Source of the DNA: Streptomyces lasiicapitis
GTDB taxonomy: Bacteria; Actinomycetota; Actinomycetes; Streptomycetales; Streptomycetaceae
DNA: 64,000 nt
NCBI RefSeq assembly: GCF_014646335.1
Contig: NZ_BMNG01000005.1
Span: forward strand, 309,543 to 373,542
Direction: 5' to 3'
Below the pieces are notes generated by a model. It was not told where the DNA came from. It did no database searches and was given only the letters and a program-made list of their open reading frames with translations. Positions within the stretch are counted from its first letter, which is position 1. The number at the start of each line of letters is the position of its first letter. The position numbers and the translations under genes are program-made. Below, piece by piece: positions 8,619-16,308 of this stretch.

Positions 8619-9746
8619 CTAGTCGACCAACGCGGGTGGCTTTCCCTTGGCGCGTGGCCGGTCCTCGACCATCTTGCCCCACACGATCATTCGGTACTTA
8701 CTCGTGAACTCGGGGGTACAGGTGGTCAGTGTGATGTAGCGGCCGGGTTTCGTGAAGCCGGAGCCGGGCGGCACCGCGTTGAGCACCTTCGTGTTGTCCG
8801 GGCCGGTCTGCGGCAGGATGCTCGCCATCTTGTAGACGAAGTACCGGTCCTGCGTCTCGACGACGATCGGATCGCCCGGTTCGAGGCGGTTGATGTAGCG
8901 GAACGGCTCGCCGTGCGTGTTCCGGTGCCCCGCGACCGCGAAGTTCCCCGGATTCGCCTCCGGCATCGGAGTCTTGGTGCTGCCCTTGTTGTAGTGGCCG
9001 ACCATGCCCCGGTCGAGGACCTTCTGCTTGTCGATGCCCTCGGCGACCGGTGTGACGACGTCCAGCTTCGGGATGTGCAGCAGGGCGAAGCCCTGTCCTG
9101 GCTCGAAGCTGCCCGGCTTGCCCTTGCCCTTCGCCCAGTTCTCCTGGAGCTTGCGGGCCTCGGCGTCCGCCTGCTGCTGGGCCCTTATGTTCGTCCACCA
9201 GAGCTGGTACGTGACGAAGAGGAGCATCAGTACGCCGATGGTGATGAAGAGTTCGCCGATGGCGCGGCTGGCCACGGTGGCCGGTCCCGGCTTGGCGGCG
9301 CGTTCGGCGCGGCGGGCTTCGAGGCGGGTGAGGGGGCGCTCCCCCGCGGCGGGAGGCGTGGCGGTGGCCGACCCGGACGCGGTGGCTCCGGAGGCCGCGG
9401 GCTTCGCGCCCCGGCGCCCCCTGTGCTTGGCGGCGGCCGCCTTGCGACGAGCGGCCCGCCCGCCGGGGACGACGGCACCCACGTCCGCCTCCGGCTCCCC
9501 GACACCGGCGCCGGCTATTCGCCGCGTGTCAGCCGTACGCAGACCGATGGTCTCGTCGTCGCGTGGCGCTTCGTACGCCGCCGTGTACGTGTCCGGGGAA
9601 TCCGCCGTGTACGTCTCCGGGGAATCCGCCGTGTACGGGGCCGGGGAATCCGGGACCTCCCCACCCGGCGGAGCCGACCCGCTCCGGAACCACGGCGACG
9701 GATGCTCCCCCGGCGCGGCGGCGTCCCCGCCACCGTGCACGGTCAC
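8619..9746 (-). CDS. srtE1: Class E sortase with long disordered N-terminus (SrtE1-like)
   Basis: About 375 residues from GTG 9746, whose GTGA overlaps the pabA-like stop; this coupling decides the start. The first ~170 residues are low-complexity and include three tandem copies of an eight-residue DSP-x-x-YTA unit encoded by 24-bp repeats at 9580-9651. A membrane segment and a class E sortase domain follow, with His in AGHRNTHG, Cys in TLTTC (about residue 343) and Arg in SKYRMIVW. It should act outside the membrane on LAxTG proteins such as the long chaplin in this window. The long cytoplasmic tail is not needed for catalysis; its job is unknown. Confidence 0.87.
   Translation of the reverse strand: MTVHGGGDAAAPGEHPSPWFRSGSAPPGGEVPDSPAPYTADSPETYTADSPDTYTAAYEAPRDDETIGLRTADTRRIAGAGVGEPEADVGAVVPGGRAARRKAAAAKHRGRRGAKPAASGATASGSATATPPAAGERPLTRLEARRAERAAKPGPATVASRAIGELFITIGVLMLLFVTYQLWWTNIRAQQQADAEARKLQENWAKGKGKPGSFEPGQGFALLHIPKLDVVTPVAEGIDKQKVLDRGMVGHYNKGSTKTPMPEANPGNFAVAGHRNTHGEPFRYINRLEPGDPIVVETQDRYFVYKMASILPQTGPDNTKVLNAVPPGSGFTKPGRYITLTTCTPEFTSKYRMIVWGKMVEDRPRAKGKPPALVD
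9580..9651. repeat. Three 24-bp tandem repeats inside the sortase gene
   Basis: Three in-frame 24-bp units (9580-9603, 9604-9627, 9628-9651) differ at only a few bases. They encode repeated DSP-x-x-YTA units in the sortase N-terminal tail. Copy number could vary between strains by slippage. Confidence 0.85.
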
Positions 9747-10381
9747 GCCGTGGCCCTGCCCACCACCGGGGCAAGCCCGCTCGACCGGGCGACGGCCCCG
9801 GTGTCCCCGCACTCCACCAGCCAGTTGGCGAGCATGAGGTGGCCGTGCTCGGTGAGCACCGACTCGGGGTGGAACTGGACGCCCTCGACGGGCAGTTCAC
9901 GGTGGCGCAGACCCATGATGATGCCGTCGGCCGTGCGCGCGGTCACTTCGAGCTCGGCCGGGACCGTGGCGGGCTCGGCGGCGAGCGAGTGGTAGCGGGT
10001 GGCGATGAACGGCGAGGGCAGGCCCGCGAAGACGCCCTTGCCCTCGTGCGTGACCGGCGAGGTCTTGCCGTGCAGCAGCTCCGGCGCCCGGTCCACCACG
10101 CCGCCGTACGCCACCGCCATGGACTGCATGCCCAGGCAGACGCCGAAGACGGGCACGCCGGTCGCGGCGCAGTGGCGGACCATGTCGACGCACACACCGG
10201 CCTGTTCGGGGGTGCCGGGCCCCGGCGAGAGGAGCACGCCGTCGAAGCCGTCCTGGGCGTGCCGGAGCTCGACCTCGTCGTTGCGCAGGACCTCGCACTC
10301 GGCACCGAGCTGGTACAGGTACTGCACGAGGTTGAAGACGAAGCTGTCGTAGTTGTCGACGACAAGAATGCGGGCGCTCAT
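9743..10381 (-). CDS. pabA: Anthranilate/aminodeoxychorismate synthase glutaminase subunit (PabA/TrpG type)
   Basis: About 212 residues, a class I glutamine amidotransferase. It starts MSARILVVDNYDSFVFNL, carries the oxyanion region LSPGPGTPE, the nucleophile in FGVCLGMQ, and the His/Glu pair in VQFHPESVLTEHG. It would release ammonia from glutamine for a chorismate-using synthase in folate or tryptophan synthesis; the large subunit is not in the window. ATG 10381 overlaps the stop of the small membrane protein (ATGA), and its own stop overlaps the next sortase start (GTGA). A housekeeping glutaminase lies between membrane and sortase genes in one coupled transcript. Confidence 0.88.
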   Translation of the reverse strand: MSARILVVDNYDSFVFNLVQYLYQLGAECEVLRNDEVELRHAQDGFDGVLLSPGPGTPEQAGVCVDMVRHCAATGVPVFGVCLGMQSMAVAYGGVVDRAPELLHGKTSPVTHEGKGVFAGLPSPFIATRYHSLAAEPATVPAELEVTARTADGIIMGLRHRELPVEGVQFHPESVLTEHGHLMLANWLVECGDTGAVARSSGLAPVVGRATA

Positions 10382-10539
10382 TGGCCGTCCACCGTCACAT
10401 CGTTGAAGGGCAGCAGCGGCTCCGCCCAGGGGAACACGTACTGGAACAGCACATAGACGACCATGAGGACGAGCAGCAGCGAGAGCAGCGCCTTCACCCA
10501 CGCGTTCCCGGGCAGATGCCGCCAGATCCAGCCGTACAT
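10378..10539 (-). CDS. Conserved 53-residue membrane protein
   Basis: A small gene starting at ATG 10539 with a GGAAGGG ribosome-binding site. The protein begins MYGWIWRHLPGNAW, has one membrane segment (about residues 18-40) and a short polar tail. Its stop overlaps the ATG of the amidotransferase gene. I recognise it as a conserved actinobacterial small protein but know of no function. Its coupling to the sortase genes suggests a membrane role near them, which is inference. Confidence 0.75.
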   Translation of the reverse strand: MYGWIWRHLPGNAWVKALLSLLLVLMVVYVLFQYVFPWAEPLLPFNDVTVDGQ

Positions 10540-10590
10540 GCCGTCCCTTCCGTCGTCAGGCGCCACAGGGCGTCGCCGTAGAGCACCAGA

Positions 10591-11286
10591 CTAACGGCGC
10601 AGTGCCTCGGGTTTCCCTTGCTCCACCGGCTGAGTGGCATCGAGGTGGGCCCAGGCGATCAGGCGGTGGCTGTGGCCCCACTCGGGTTCGCAGGTGGTGA
10701 GGGTGAGATAGCGGCCGGGCTCGCGGTAGCCGGACTTGCGCGGCACGGGGTCGATGACGCCGATGTCCCCGGGCAGGGTCCGGTACGGCTTCTTGTCGAT
10801 GCGGTACGTGAACCAGGTCGCGCCGTCGGTCAGCACGACGGCGTCGCCCGGGCGCAGCTCGGGGAAGTCCTTGAAGGGGTCGCCGTAGGTGCGGCGGTGG
10901 CCGGCCACCGCGAAGTTGCCCTTCTGGCCGAGCTGGGCCGTGCCCGCGTAGTGGCCGAGGCCCTTCTTGAGGGTGCCGGTGGCGGTGCCCTGGAGCACGG
11001 GCTTGTTCCACGTGAAACCAAAGCGGGGGACGTACATGACGGCGAAGGGCTTTCCGTCCCGGTACGGGGCGGGCTTCGGCGGCGCGGCATCGGGCGACCT
11101 GTCGTCGGTGCGGGCTGCGACCGATCCCCGCGCCCACTGGTCGTGCAGCTGGTCGATCTGGCTGTCCATCGCACGGTCGGCCTTCACGCCGGTCCAGAAC
11201 AGGACGTACACGACAAAGAGCACGATCACCGTGCCGACGGTGATGCAGAGTTCGCTGAACGTCCGGACGACCACTCGTACCGACAC
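10591..11286 (-). CDS. Third class E-type sortase
   Basis: 231 residues from GTG 11286, preceded by GGGGGAGC. The N-terminal membrane segment (about 8-30) is followed by a sortase fold with His in AGHRRTYG, Cys in TLTTC (about residue 199) and Arg in the HSHRLIAW segment. It lacks the long cytoplasmic tail of the SrtE1-like gene. Residues after the catalytic Cys (EPEWGHSHR) differ from the TPxFTSKYR of the other two, suggesting a different substrate or partner. It lies 44 bases after the DUF881 gene stop and 52 bases before the small membrane protein, on the same strand, so it may be co-transcribed with them. Confidence 0.85.
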   Translation of the reverse strand: MSVRVVVRTFSELCITVGTVIVLFVVYVLFWTGVKADRAMDSQIDQLHDQWARGSVAARTDDRSPDAAPPKPAPYRDGKPFAVMYVPRFGFTWNKPVLQGTATGTLKKGLGHYAGTAQLGQKGNFAVAGHRRTYGDPFKDFPELRPGDAVVLTDGATWFTYRIDKKPYRTLPGDIGVIDPVPRKSGYREPGRYLTLTTCEPEWGHSHRLIAWAHLDATQPVEQGKPEALRR

Positions 11287-11329
11287 AAGCTCCCCCAGCG
11301 GCTGCCGGCGTCAGGCTGCACCGGCTCGG

Positions 11330-12100
11330 CTACTCCACGGGCTTCGCGTAATGGAGATCCACTGTGCCCGAGTAGCCGGGAAGAGTCACCGCCCCGTCGT
11401 CGTCGACTTTCCAGCCGAGCCCGTAGGCGTTGACGTACAGCATGTAGTTCTGGATCTCCGGGGAGGCCGCGAGGGCCTTCCTGAGCTTGTCCGGGGCGCC
11501 GACGGCGGTGACCTTGTACGGCGGTGAGTAGACCCGGCCCTGGAGGATCAGGGTGTTGCCGACGCAGCGCACGGCGCTGGTGGAGATCAGGCGCTGGTCC
11601 ATGACCTTGATGCCCTTGGCGCCGCCCTGCCAGAGCGCGTTCACCACGGCCTGGAGGTCCTGCTGGTGGATGACCAGGTCGTTGGGCTGGGGCTCGGGGT
11701 AGCCGGGGAGCTTGGCGGTGGCGTCGGGCGGGGCGTCGGCGAGGGTGACCGTGACGGCGTCGCCCTCGAGCTTCTTGGTGCCCGCGTTCTTCTCCAGGGC
11801 GCGCAGGCGGGCGTCGTCGGCCTTGCTGGTGGGGCTGTCGCGCTTGGCCAGGGAGTCGACGTCGCCGCGCAGGGAGCCGTTGGACTCCTCGAGGTCCTTG
11901 TTGTCGCGGCTGCGTTCCTGGATGAGGTCGGACAGCTTGAGGAGGGAGGCGTCGGTGCGGATGTTGGTGCCCTTGGCCGTGTTGAAACTGGTGACGAAGA
12001 TGAGGCCGGCGAGGGCGAAGACGGCGATCGTGAGCAGCCGCACCGGCCGCCAGCGGGGGCCCCGGCCCTGCCCTCCCGGGAAGTCGGCAGAATTGCTCAA
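11330..12100 (-). CDS. DUF881 family membrane protein
   Basis: 256 residues from TTG 12100, with a strong GAAGGAGATAAGG ribosome-binding site that decides this unusual start. A basic N-terminus precedes one membrane segment (about 24-40), a coiled-coil-rich stretch (about 55-105) and the DUF881 fold, ending with VDLHYAKPVE. DUF881 proteins occur beside crgA, sortase and division genes in many actinobacteria; no biochemical function is known to me. The coiled coil plus extracytoplasmic domain resembles divisome scaffold proteins. It is divergent from crgA and may share a promoter region at 12101-12256. Confidence 0.85.
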   Translation of the reverse strand: MSNSADFPGGQGRGPRWRPVRLLTIAVFALAGLIFVTSFNTAKGTNIRTDASLLKLSDLIQERSRDNKDLEESNGSLRGDVDSLAKRDSPTSKADDARLRALEKNAGTKKLEGDAVTVTLADAPPDATAKLPGYPEPQPNDLVIHQQDLQAVVNALWQGGAKGIKVMDQRLISTSAVRCVGNTLILQGRVYSPPYKVTAVGAPDKLRKALAASPEIQNYMLYVNAYGLGWKVDDDGAVTLPGYSGTVDLHYAKPVE

Positions 12101-12256
12101 CGTACCCTTATCTCCTTCACCGCCGCGGAAGCACTACGCTAACGGACGCCCGGGGGAGGACTTCGCCCACCGTAGTGCCGTAGTTCCGGCCCCGGCGCCT
12201 CACGCCACACCCCGTTCCCTGCGCGGCCACGCAGCGCATCGACAGGAGAGACCCTC

Positions 12257-12517
12257 GTGCCGAAGTCACGTATCCGCAAGAAGGCAGCAGACGACTACAC
12301 GCCGCCCTCGTCGAAGAAGGCGACCACGATCAAGCTGACGAACCGGAGCTGGGTGGCCCCGGTCATGCTGGCGCTGTTCGTCATCGGTCTGGCCTGGATC
12401 GTCCTCTACTACGTCACGGACGCGAAGCTGCCGGTCGACCCGCTGGGCGACTGGAACATCGTCGTCGGCTTCGCGTTCATCGCGGCCGGCTTCGGCGTCT
12501 CCACTCAGTGGAAGTAA
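12257..12517 (+). CDS. crgA: Cell division protein CrgA
   Basis: 86 residues from GTG, preceded by AGGAGAG. The N-terminus is basic ([17 protein letters not shown]) and two membrane segments follow (about 33-53 and 65-82), ending TQWK. CrgA is a small actinobacterial integral membrane protein that inhibits or times FtsZ-ring assembly in aerial hyphae of Streptomyces and recruits PBPs and septal proteins in mycobacteria. Its place close to the pbpA/pknB operon is conserved. Length and topology are normal. Confidence 0.95.
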   Translation: MPKSRIRKKAADDYTPPSSKKATTIKLTNRSWVAPVMLALFVIGLAWIVLYYVTDAKLPVDPLGDWNIVVGFAFIAAGFGVSTQWK

Positions 12518-12562
12518 AGGTTCCGCTCACCGGAGGCCCCGCTCCGCAAGCGCTGGCCTGAG

Positions 12563-12773
12563 TTATCCACAGCGCGAGCACTGCCATCCACAGACCTGGG
12601 GAAAGGTCTGAAGATCTGTGGATAACTCTCCGGAGGTTGACGCCGGTGTGACTGGTCCCGTTACCGGCACCGGCGTACACACCCCTTGTCCCGCCTGGGA
12701 AAACCCGGACCGGCGACGCGAGGAACACCCGTTCCCCACTTCGTGCACAAGATCGGGCACAGACTGTGGACAA
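12563..12773. promoter_or_regulatory. Cluster of DnaA-box-like 9-mers
   Basis: Four sites lie in the 284-base gap between crgA and the rhomboid gene: TTATCCACA (12563-12571, plus), CCATCCACA (12584-12592, plus), TTATCCACA (12617-12625, minus) and TTGTCCACA (12765-12773, minus). The first and third form an inverted pair extended by flanking bases. TTGTCCACA is the preferred Streptomyces DnaA box. High-affinity DnaA box clusters outside oriC are known to modulate initiation in S. coelicolor. DnaA binding here is inferred. Confidence 0.65.
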
Positions 12774-12801
12774 CGAGGGTGCGCGCGCCGGTCCGCGTAC
12801 G

Positions 12802-13698
12802 TCAGTTGAGCTGGGCCGTCCGCAGCACCACGACCACCACGATCACCGCGAACACCACCGCGCACGTGCCCCACTGGATCAGGGCGCGGCGCTCGCGCGG
12901 GGCGTGCACCATGCCGTAAGCGATGGCGACACCGGCGACCAGGCCGCCGACGTGGGCCTGCCAGGCGATGCCGCTCCAGGTGAAGGTGAAGAGCAGGTTC
13001 AGCGCGAGGAGCGCGATGACCGGGCGCATGTCGTAGTTCAGGCGGCGCATCAGGACCGCCGTCGCGCCGAGCAGGCCGAAGATCGCGCCGGAGGCGCCGA
13101 GCGAGGCCTCGTTCGCGTCCGAGACCAGATAGGTCAGGGCGCTGCCGCCGAGGCCCGAAAGCAGATAGAGCGCCAGATAACGGGCGCGGCCGAGCGCCGC
13201 CTCCAGCGGACCGCCGAGCCACCACAGACCCAACATGTTGAACGCGATGTGCCAGATCTCCTGGTGCGTGAACATCGACGTGACCAGGCGATACGTCTGG
13301 CCGTCCGCGACGCCCTCGGTGGGCACGAACGGGTGCGGCGGCCACTGGCCGATCAGCACCAGGTCGTTCAGCAGGCTGTCGCCCCGCACCCGCACCAGGA
13401 CGAACACCAGCAGGTTGATCGCCAGGATGATCTTCGTGAACAGCCGGGGGTCCTGGGCGATGGTGCCGCCCGCGAGCGTGCGCGGCTGCGTGGCCGCGGG
13501 CGCGTGCCCCGTGCCCGAGCCGCCCCGGACGCACTCGGGGCACTGGAAGCCGACCGAGGCGCTGATCATGCACTCGGGGCAGATCGGCCGCTCGCAGCGT
13601 GTGCAGGTGATGCCCGTTTCCCGGTCCGGATGCCGGTAGCAGGTGGGCGGGCCCTGCGCGTCCCGCGGCTCCTGCGGGCTGCCTGGCGCCTGGTCCAT
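12802..13698 (-). CDS. Rhomboid-family intramembrane serine protease
   Basis: 298 residues from ATG with a GAGGGG ribosome-binding site. An N-terminal B-box-like zinc-binding segment (CYRHPDRE, CTRCERPICPEC, CPEC) precedes six or more membrane segments. The rhomboid active site is present: Ser in GASGA and His in the later WQAHVGGL helix, with the upstream HIAFNM helix. Rhomboids cut single-span membrane proteins within the bilayer. Substrates are unknown. A zinc-finger-fused rhomboid beside crgA and cyclophilin is the usual Streptomyces arrangement. Confidence 0.92.
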   Translation of the reverse strand: MDQAPGSPQEPRDAQGPPTCYRHPDRETGITCTRCERPICPECMISASVGFQCPECVRGGSGTGHAPAATQPRTLAGGTIAQDPRLFTKIILAINLLVFVLVRVRGDSLLNDLVLIGQWPPHPFVPTEGVADGQTYRLVTSMFTHQEIWHIAFNMLGLWWLGGPLEAALGRARYLALYLLSGLGGSALTYLVSDANEASLGASGAIFGLLGATAVLMRRLNYDMRPVIALLALNLLFTFTWSGIAWQAHVGGLVAGVAIAYGMVHAPRERRALIQWGTCAVVFAVIVVVVVLRTAQLN

Positions 13699-13744
13699 TG
13701 CGGTCCCCTCATTCTCCGTACCTACGAAGGACGTCGTGAACGCG

Positions 13745-13779
13745 CCGCCCCGCCCTTCCTCTACGGATGGGCGGGGCGG
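13745..13779 (-). terminator. Terminator hairpin after the cyclophilin gene
   Basis: An 11-bp GC-only inverted repeat (13745-13755 and 13769-13779) with a 13-base loop lies between the cyclophilin stop and the rhomboid start on the minus strand. Confidence 0.7.
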
Positions 13780-13840
13780 TTTGGTTCCCTCGGGGGAGGT
13801 GCCGCGCGGGCGCCGTCCCCCGGAGAGCTCGCGTCGGTGC

Positions 13841-14374
13841 TCAGCCCTCGCGCGTCTCGATGACGACGGACTCGATCACGACGTCGTTGACCGGGCGGTC
13901 GGTGCGCGGGTTGGTCTGGGTGCCCGCGATGGCGTCCACGACCTTCTTGCCGGCGTCGCCCGCGACCTCGCCGAAGATGGTGTGCTTGCGCGTCAGCCAG
14001 GCCGTCGGGGACACGGTGACGAAGAACTGCGAGCCGTTGGTGCCCGGGCCCGCGTTGGCCATCGCCAGGAGGTAGGGCTTGTCGAAGGCCAGGTCGGGGT
14101 GGAACTCGTCCTCGAACTCGTAGCCCGGGCCGCCGGTGCCGTTGCCGAGCGGGTCGCCGCCCTGGATCATGAAGCCGCTGATCACGCGGTGGAAGACCGT
14201 GCCGTCGTACAGCTTGTCGCTGGACTTCTTGCCGGTGGCGGGGTGCACCCACTCACGCTCGCCCTGGGCGAGCTCGACAAAGTTCTTGACCGTCTTCGGC
14301 GCGTGGTTCGGCAGCAGCCGGATCTCGATGTCGCCTTGGTTGGTCTTGAGGGTGGCGTAAAGCTGCTCGGCCAC
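13841..14374 (-). CDS. ppiB: Peptidyl-prolyl cis-trans isomerase (cyclophilin type)
   Basis: About 177 residues from GTG 14374, chosen for the GGAAGG ribosome-binding site and the family start VAEQLYATLKTNQGDIEI. Cyclophilin motifs include FHRVISGFMIQGGDP, GTNGSQFFVT and HTIFGEV. It catalyses proline isomerisation during folding and has no signal peptide, so it is cytoplasmic. Longer in-frame extensions upstream carry no conserved residues. It is transcribed alone and ends at a hairpin. Confidence 0.93.
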   Translation of the reverse strand: MAEQLYATLKTNQGDIEIRLLPNHAPKTVKNFVELAQGEREWVHPATGKKSSDKLYDGTVFHRVISGFMIQGGDPLGNGTGGPGYEFEDEFHPDLAFDKPYLLAMANAGPGTNGSQFFVTVSPTAWLTRKHTIFGEVAGDAGKKVVDAIAGTQTNPRTDRPVNDVVIESVVIETREG

Positions 14375-14655
14375 GATCTGCCTTCCGTTGTCCTCTGTGA
14401 CACCCCGATCCTCGCACGGACCGGATTGCGACGAGTAGCTCCCGAGTAGGCGCGCGCCGCCCGTATCCGTGGCATTGTCGTCGACAAGCTCCGCTTGTAC
14501 CGAATTGATCACGTTCCTGGCATTGATCGCGTTCACGGAGTCTCGGCCGATGACCCGGATGCCCGCCCTCGCATGCCCCGGATCCATCCGGCAGGCATGA
14601 TCCCGGAAAGGGTGGAAAGGTGACATACCTATACGCCACCAAGGAGGAGGATCCC

Positions 14656-15384
14656 GTGACCCGCAAAGAGAGCGTGCGCGCCGCGGCCGACTCGGCGAAG
14701 GAAAGCGTGCGGCACGCCGCGGACGTGGTGGCCCCGTACGCGGACAGGGCGGCCGAGGCCAAGGACAAAGCCACGCACCTGGCGCACGAGGCCCGGGTAC
14801 GGCTTGCCCCGAAGGTGTCGCACGCCGCGCACACGGCCGCCGATCAGGCTCGTACGCAGTTCGACACGCACTTGGCGCCGCGCGTGGAACAGGCGCGCAG
14901 CCATGTGCCGCCGAAGGTCGACCACGCGGCGCACGAGGCCGCCGTCCGCACCCGCAGGGCCGCCCGGCAGGCCGCCGACTTCTCCAAGCCGCGCATCGAG
15001 CACGCCGTGGCCGTGGCGGGCCCGGCCCGCGAGGAGGCCACCGCCCGTGGCGCCGCGGCGCTCGCCGCGCTGCGCGGGCAGGTCACGCCGCGGGAGATCG
15101 AGCGGCTGGCCCGCCGGAACGAACGCCGCGCCCGCACCGGGCGCCTCGCCAAGCGCCTCGCCGTGCTCGGCGTGCTCGCGGCGGGCGCCGTCGCCGTGTG
15201 GAAGTGGTGGGACAAGCAGGCCAATCCGGACTGGCTGGTCGAGCCGCCCGCCGCGACGGAGGTCCCCGACCGGGCACCGCTGTCCTCGGTCGACGGCAGC
15301 GCCCAGAGCTCCCTGGACCCGGAGGTCCAGGCGAAGCAGGCCGATGCCGAGGCCGAGGCGGAGGGCCGCCAGGAGCGGGGCTGA
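14656..15384 (+). CDS. DUF5324 family protein
   Basis: About 242 residues from GTG 14656, directly behind a perfect AAGGAGGAGG ribosome-binding site; an upstream ATG at 14632 lacks such a site. The first two thirds are Ala/Arg/His-rich amphipathic helix with repeated HAA and RVEQAR-type heptads. A membrane segment (about 179-197) precedes WKWWDKQANPDWLVEPP and an acidic tail. I recognise it as the Streptomyces DUF5324 family; the function is unknown. The helical part resembles apolipoprotein-like or phasin-like membrane-surface proteins. A hairpin follows the stop. Confidence 0.8.
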   Translation: MTRKESVRAAADSAKESVRHAADVVAPYADRAAEAKDKATHLAHEARVRLAPKVSHAAHTAADQARTQFDTHLAPRVEQARSHVPPKVDHAAHEAAVRTRRAARQAADFSKPRIEHAVAVAGPAREEATARGAAALAALRGQVTPREIERLARRNERRARTGRLAKRLAVLGVLAAGAVAVWKWWDKQANPDWLVEPPAATEVPDRAPLSSVDGSAQSSLDPEVQAKQADAEAEAEGRQERG

Positions 15385-15408
15385 GCCCCAGGAGCCCCAA
15401 GAGCCCCA

Positions 15409-15439
15409 CGGCCCGTCGCACGAACACGGCGACGGGCCG
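15409..15439 (+). terminator. Terminator hairpin after the DUF5324 gene
   Basis: An 11-bp perfect inverted repeat (15409-15419 and 15429-15439) with a 9-base loop lies 25 bases after the stop. Confidence 0.75.
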
Positions 15440-15475
15440 CCGAACGGCACATCACGCCGCCGAACGGCACATCAC
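15436..15475. repeat. 20-bp tandem duplication
   Basis: Two exact adjacent copies of a 20-bp unit (15436-15455 and 15456-15475) in the gap between the DUF5324 gene and the GAF-ANTAR gene. The first overlaps the hairpin arm. Nothing else is seen in this gap. Confidence 0.8.
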
Positions 15476-15591
15476 ACAGCACGGCCCGCCGAGCACACGT
15501 ACACGTACAAGCGCATGGACAGCAGTGGAGGAGCAGCTCACGACGAGCAACCCACGCGGAGCAGCTCACAAAGAGCAGCCCACGAGCTCGC

Positions 15592-16308
15592 TCACAGAAT
15601 GAGCCGCCCCTCCACCACCTCCCGCGCCACCTCCAGCAGCTTCCGCTGCCGAGCCCGCGCGTGCCCCCGGAGTATCGCGAACGCCTCGTCCATGGAGAGC
15701 GACCGCTGGGCCGCGAGCACGCCCTTGGCCTGTTCGATGGTGAGCCGGCTGGTCAGCGCGTGCTCCAGCTGGCCGGCCAGGACGCGACTGCGGTCGAGTT
15801 CGCGGTCCCGCAGCAGCGCGATGGCCACGATGTCCGCGAGCGACTGCCCGAACACCAGCGCCTCCTCGGTGAGCGGCGCCTCCCCGCTGCCGAACAGCAC
15901 CAGCACGCCGATGACCTCGTCGCGCCCGCGCAGCGGCCGCGCCGCGACCTCGGTGTAGCCGAGGGCGAGGGCACGCGACACATAGTGCGGCCAGCGCTGG
16001 CGGGCGACCTGGCTCCGCAGATCGGTCCTGGGCACCGGATTGCCGGTCCTGCGGCAGTAGGGGCCGGGCCCCTCACCACGGTTGAAGGCTTCACGGACCA
16101 GATCCCTGGCCCTCGGCTCGGACGCGTAGACCTCGCCGGACTCGGAACCCGCCGGGGCGAGCAGGACGCTGCAGGCGCGGGCACCGACGAGCTCCCTGCT
16201 GCGGACGGCGAGCGCCGTGAGCAGGACGGGGTGGTCGAGGGGCGCGCCGGAATTCCCCCCGGACAGTTCCACGAAGATCGATGCGAGACGTTGCCGTGGC
16301 GTCGTCAT
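15592..16308 (-). CDS. GAF-ANTAR transcription antitermination regulator
   Basis: 238 residues. An N-terminal GAF domain (about 20-165) is followed by an ANTAR RNA-binding domain (about 180-235) with the typical LTIEQAKGVLAAQRSLSMDE stretch and a LRGHARARQRKLLEVA ending. ANTAR domains bind paired hairpins in nascent RNA and prevent termination; the GAF domain may sense a small molecule or redox state. ATG 16308 overlaps the stop of a second GAF-ANTAR gene (ATGA), so the two are translationally coupled and may act as a pair. The target RNA is not identifiable here. Confidence 0.88.
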   Translation of the reverse strand: MTTPRQRLASIFVELSGGNSGAPLDHPVLLTALAVRSRELVGARACSVLLAPAGSESGEVYASEPRARDLVREAFNRGEGPGPYCRRTGNPVPRTDLRSQVARQRWPHYVSRALALGYTEVAARPLRGRDEVIGVLVLFGSGEAPLTEEALVFGQSLADIVAIALLRDRELDRSRVLAGQLEHALTSRLTIEQAKGVLAAQRSLSMDEAFAILRGHARARQRKLLEVAREVVEGRLIL

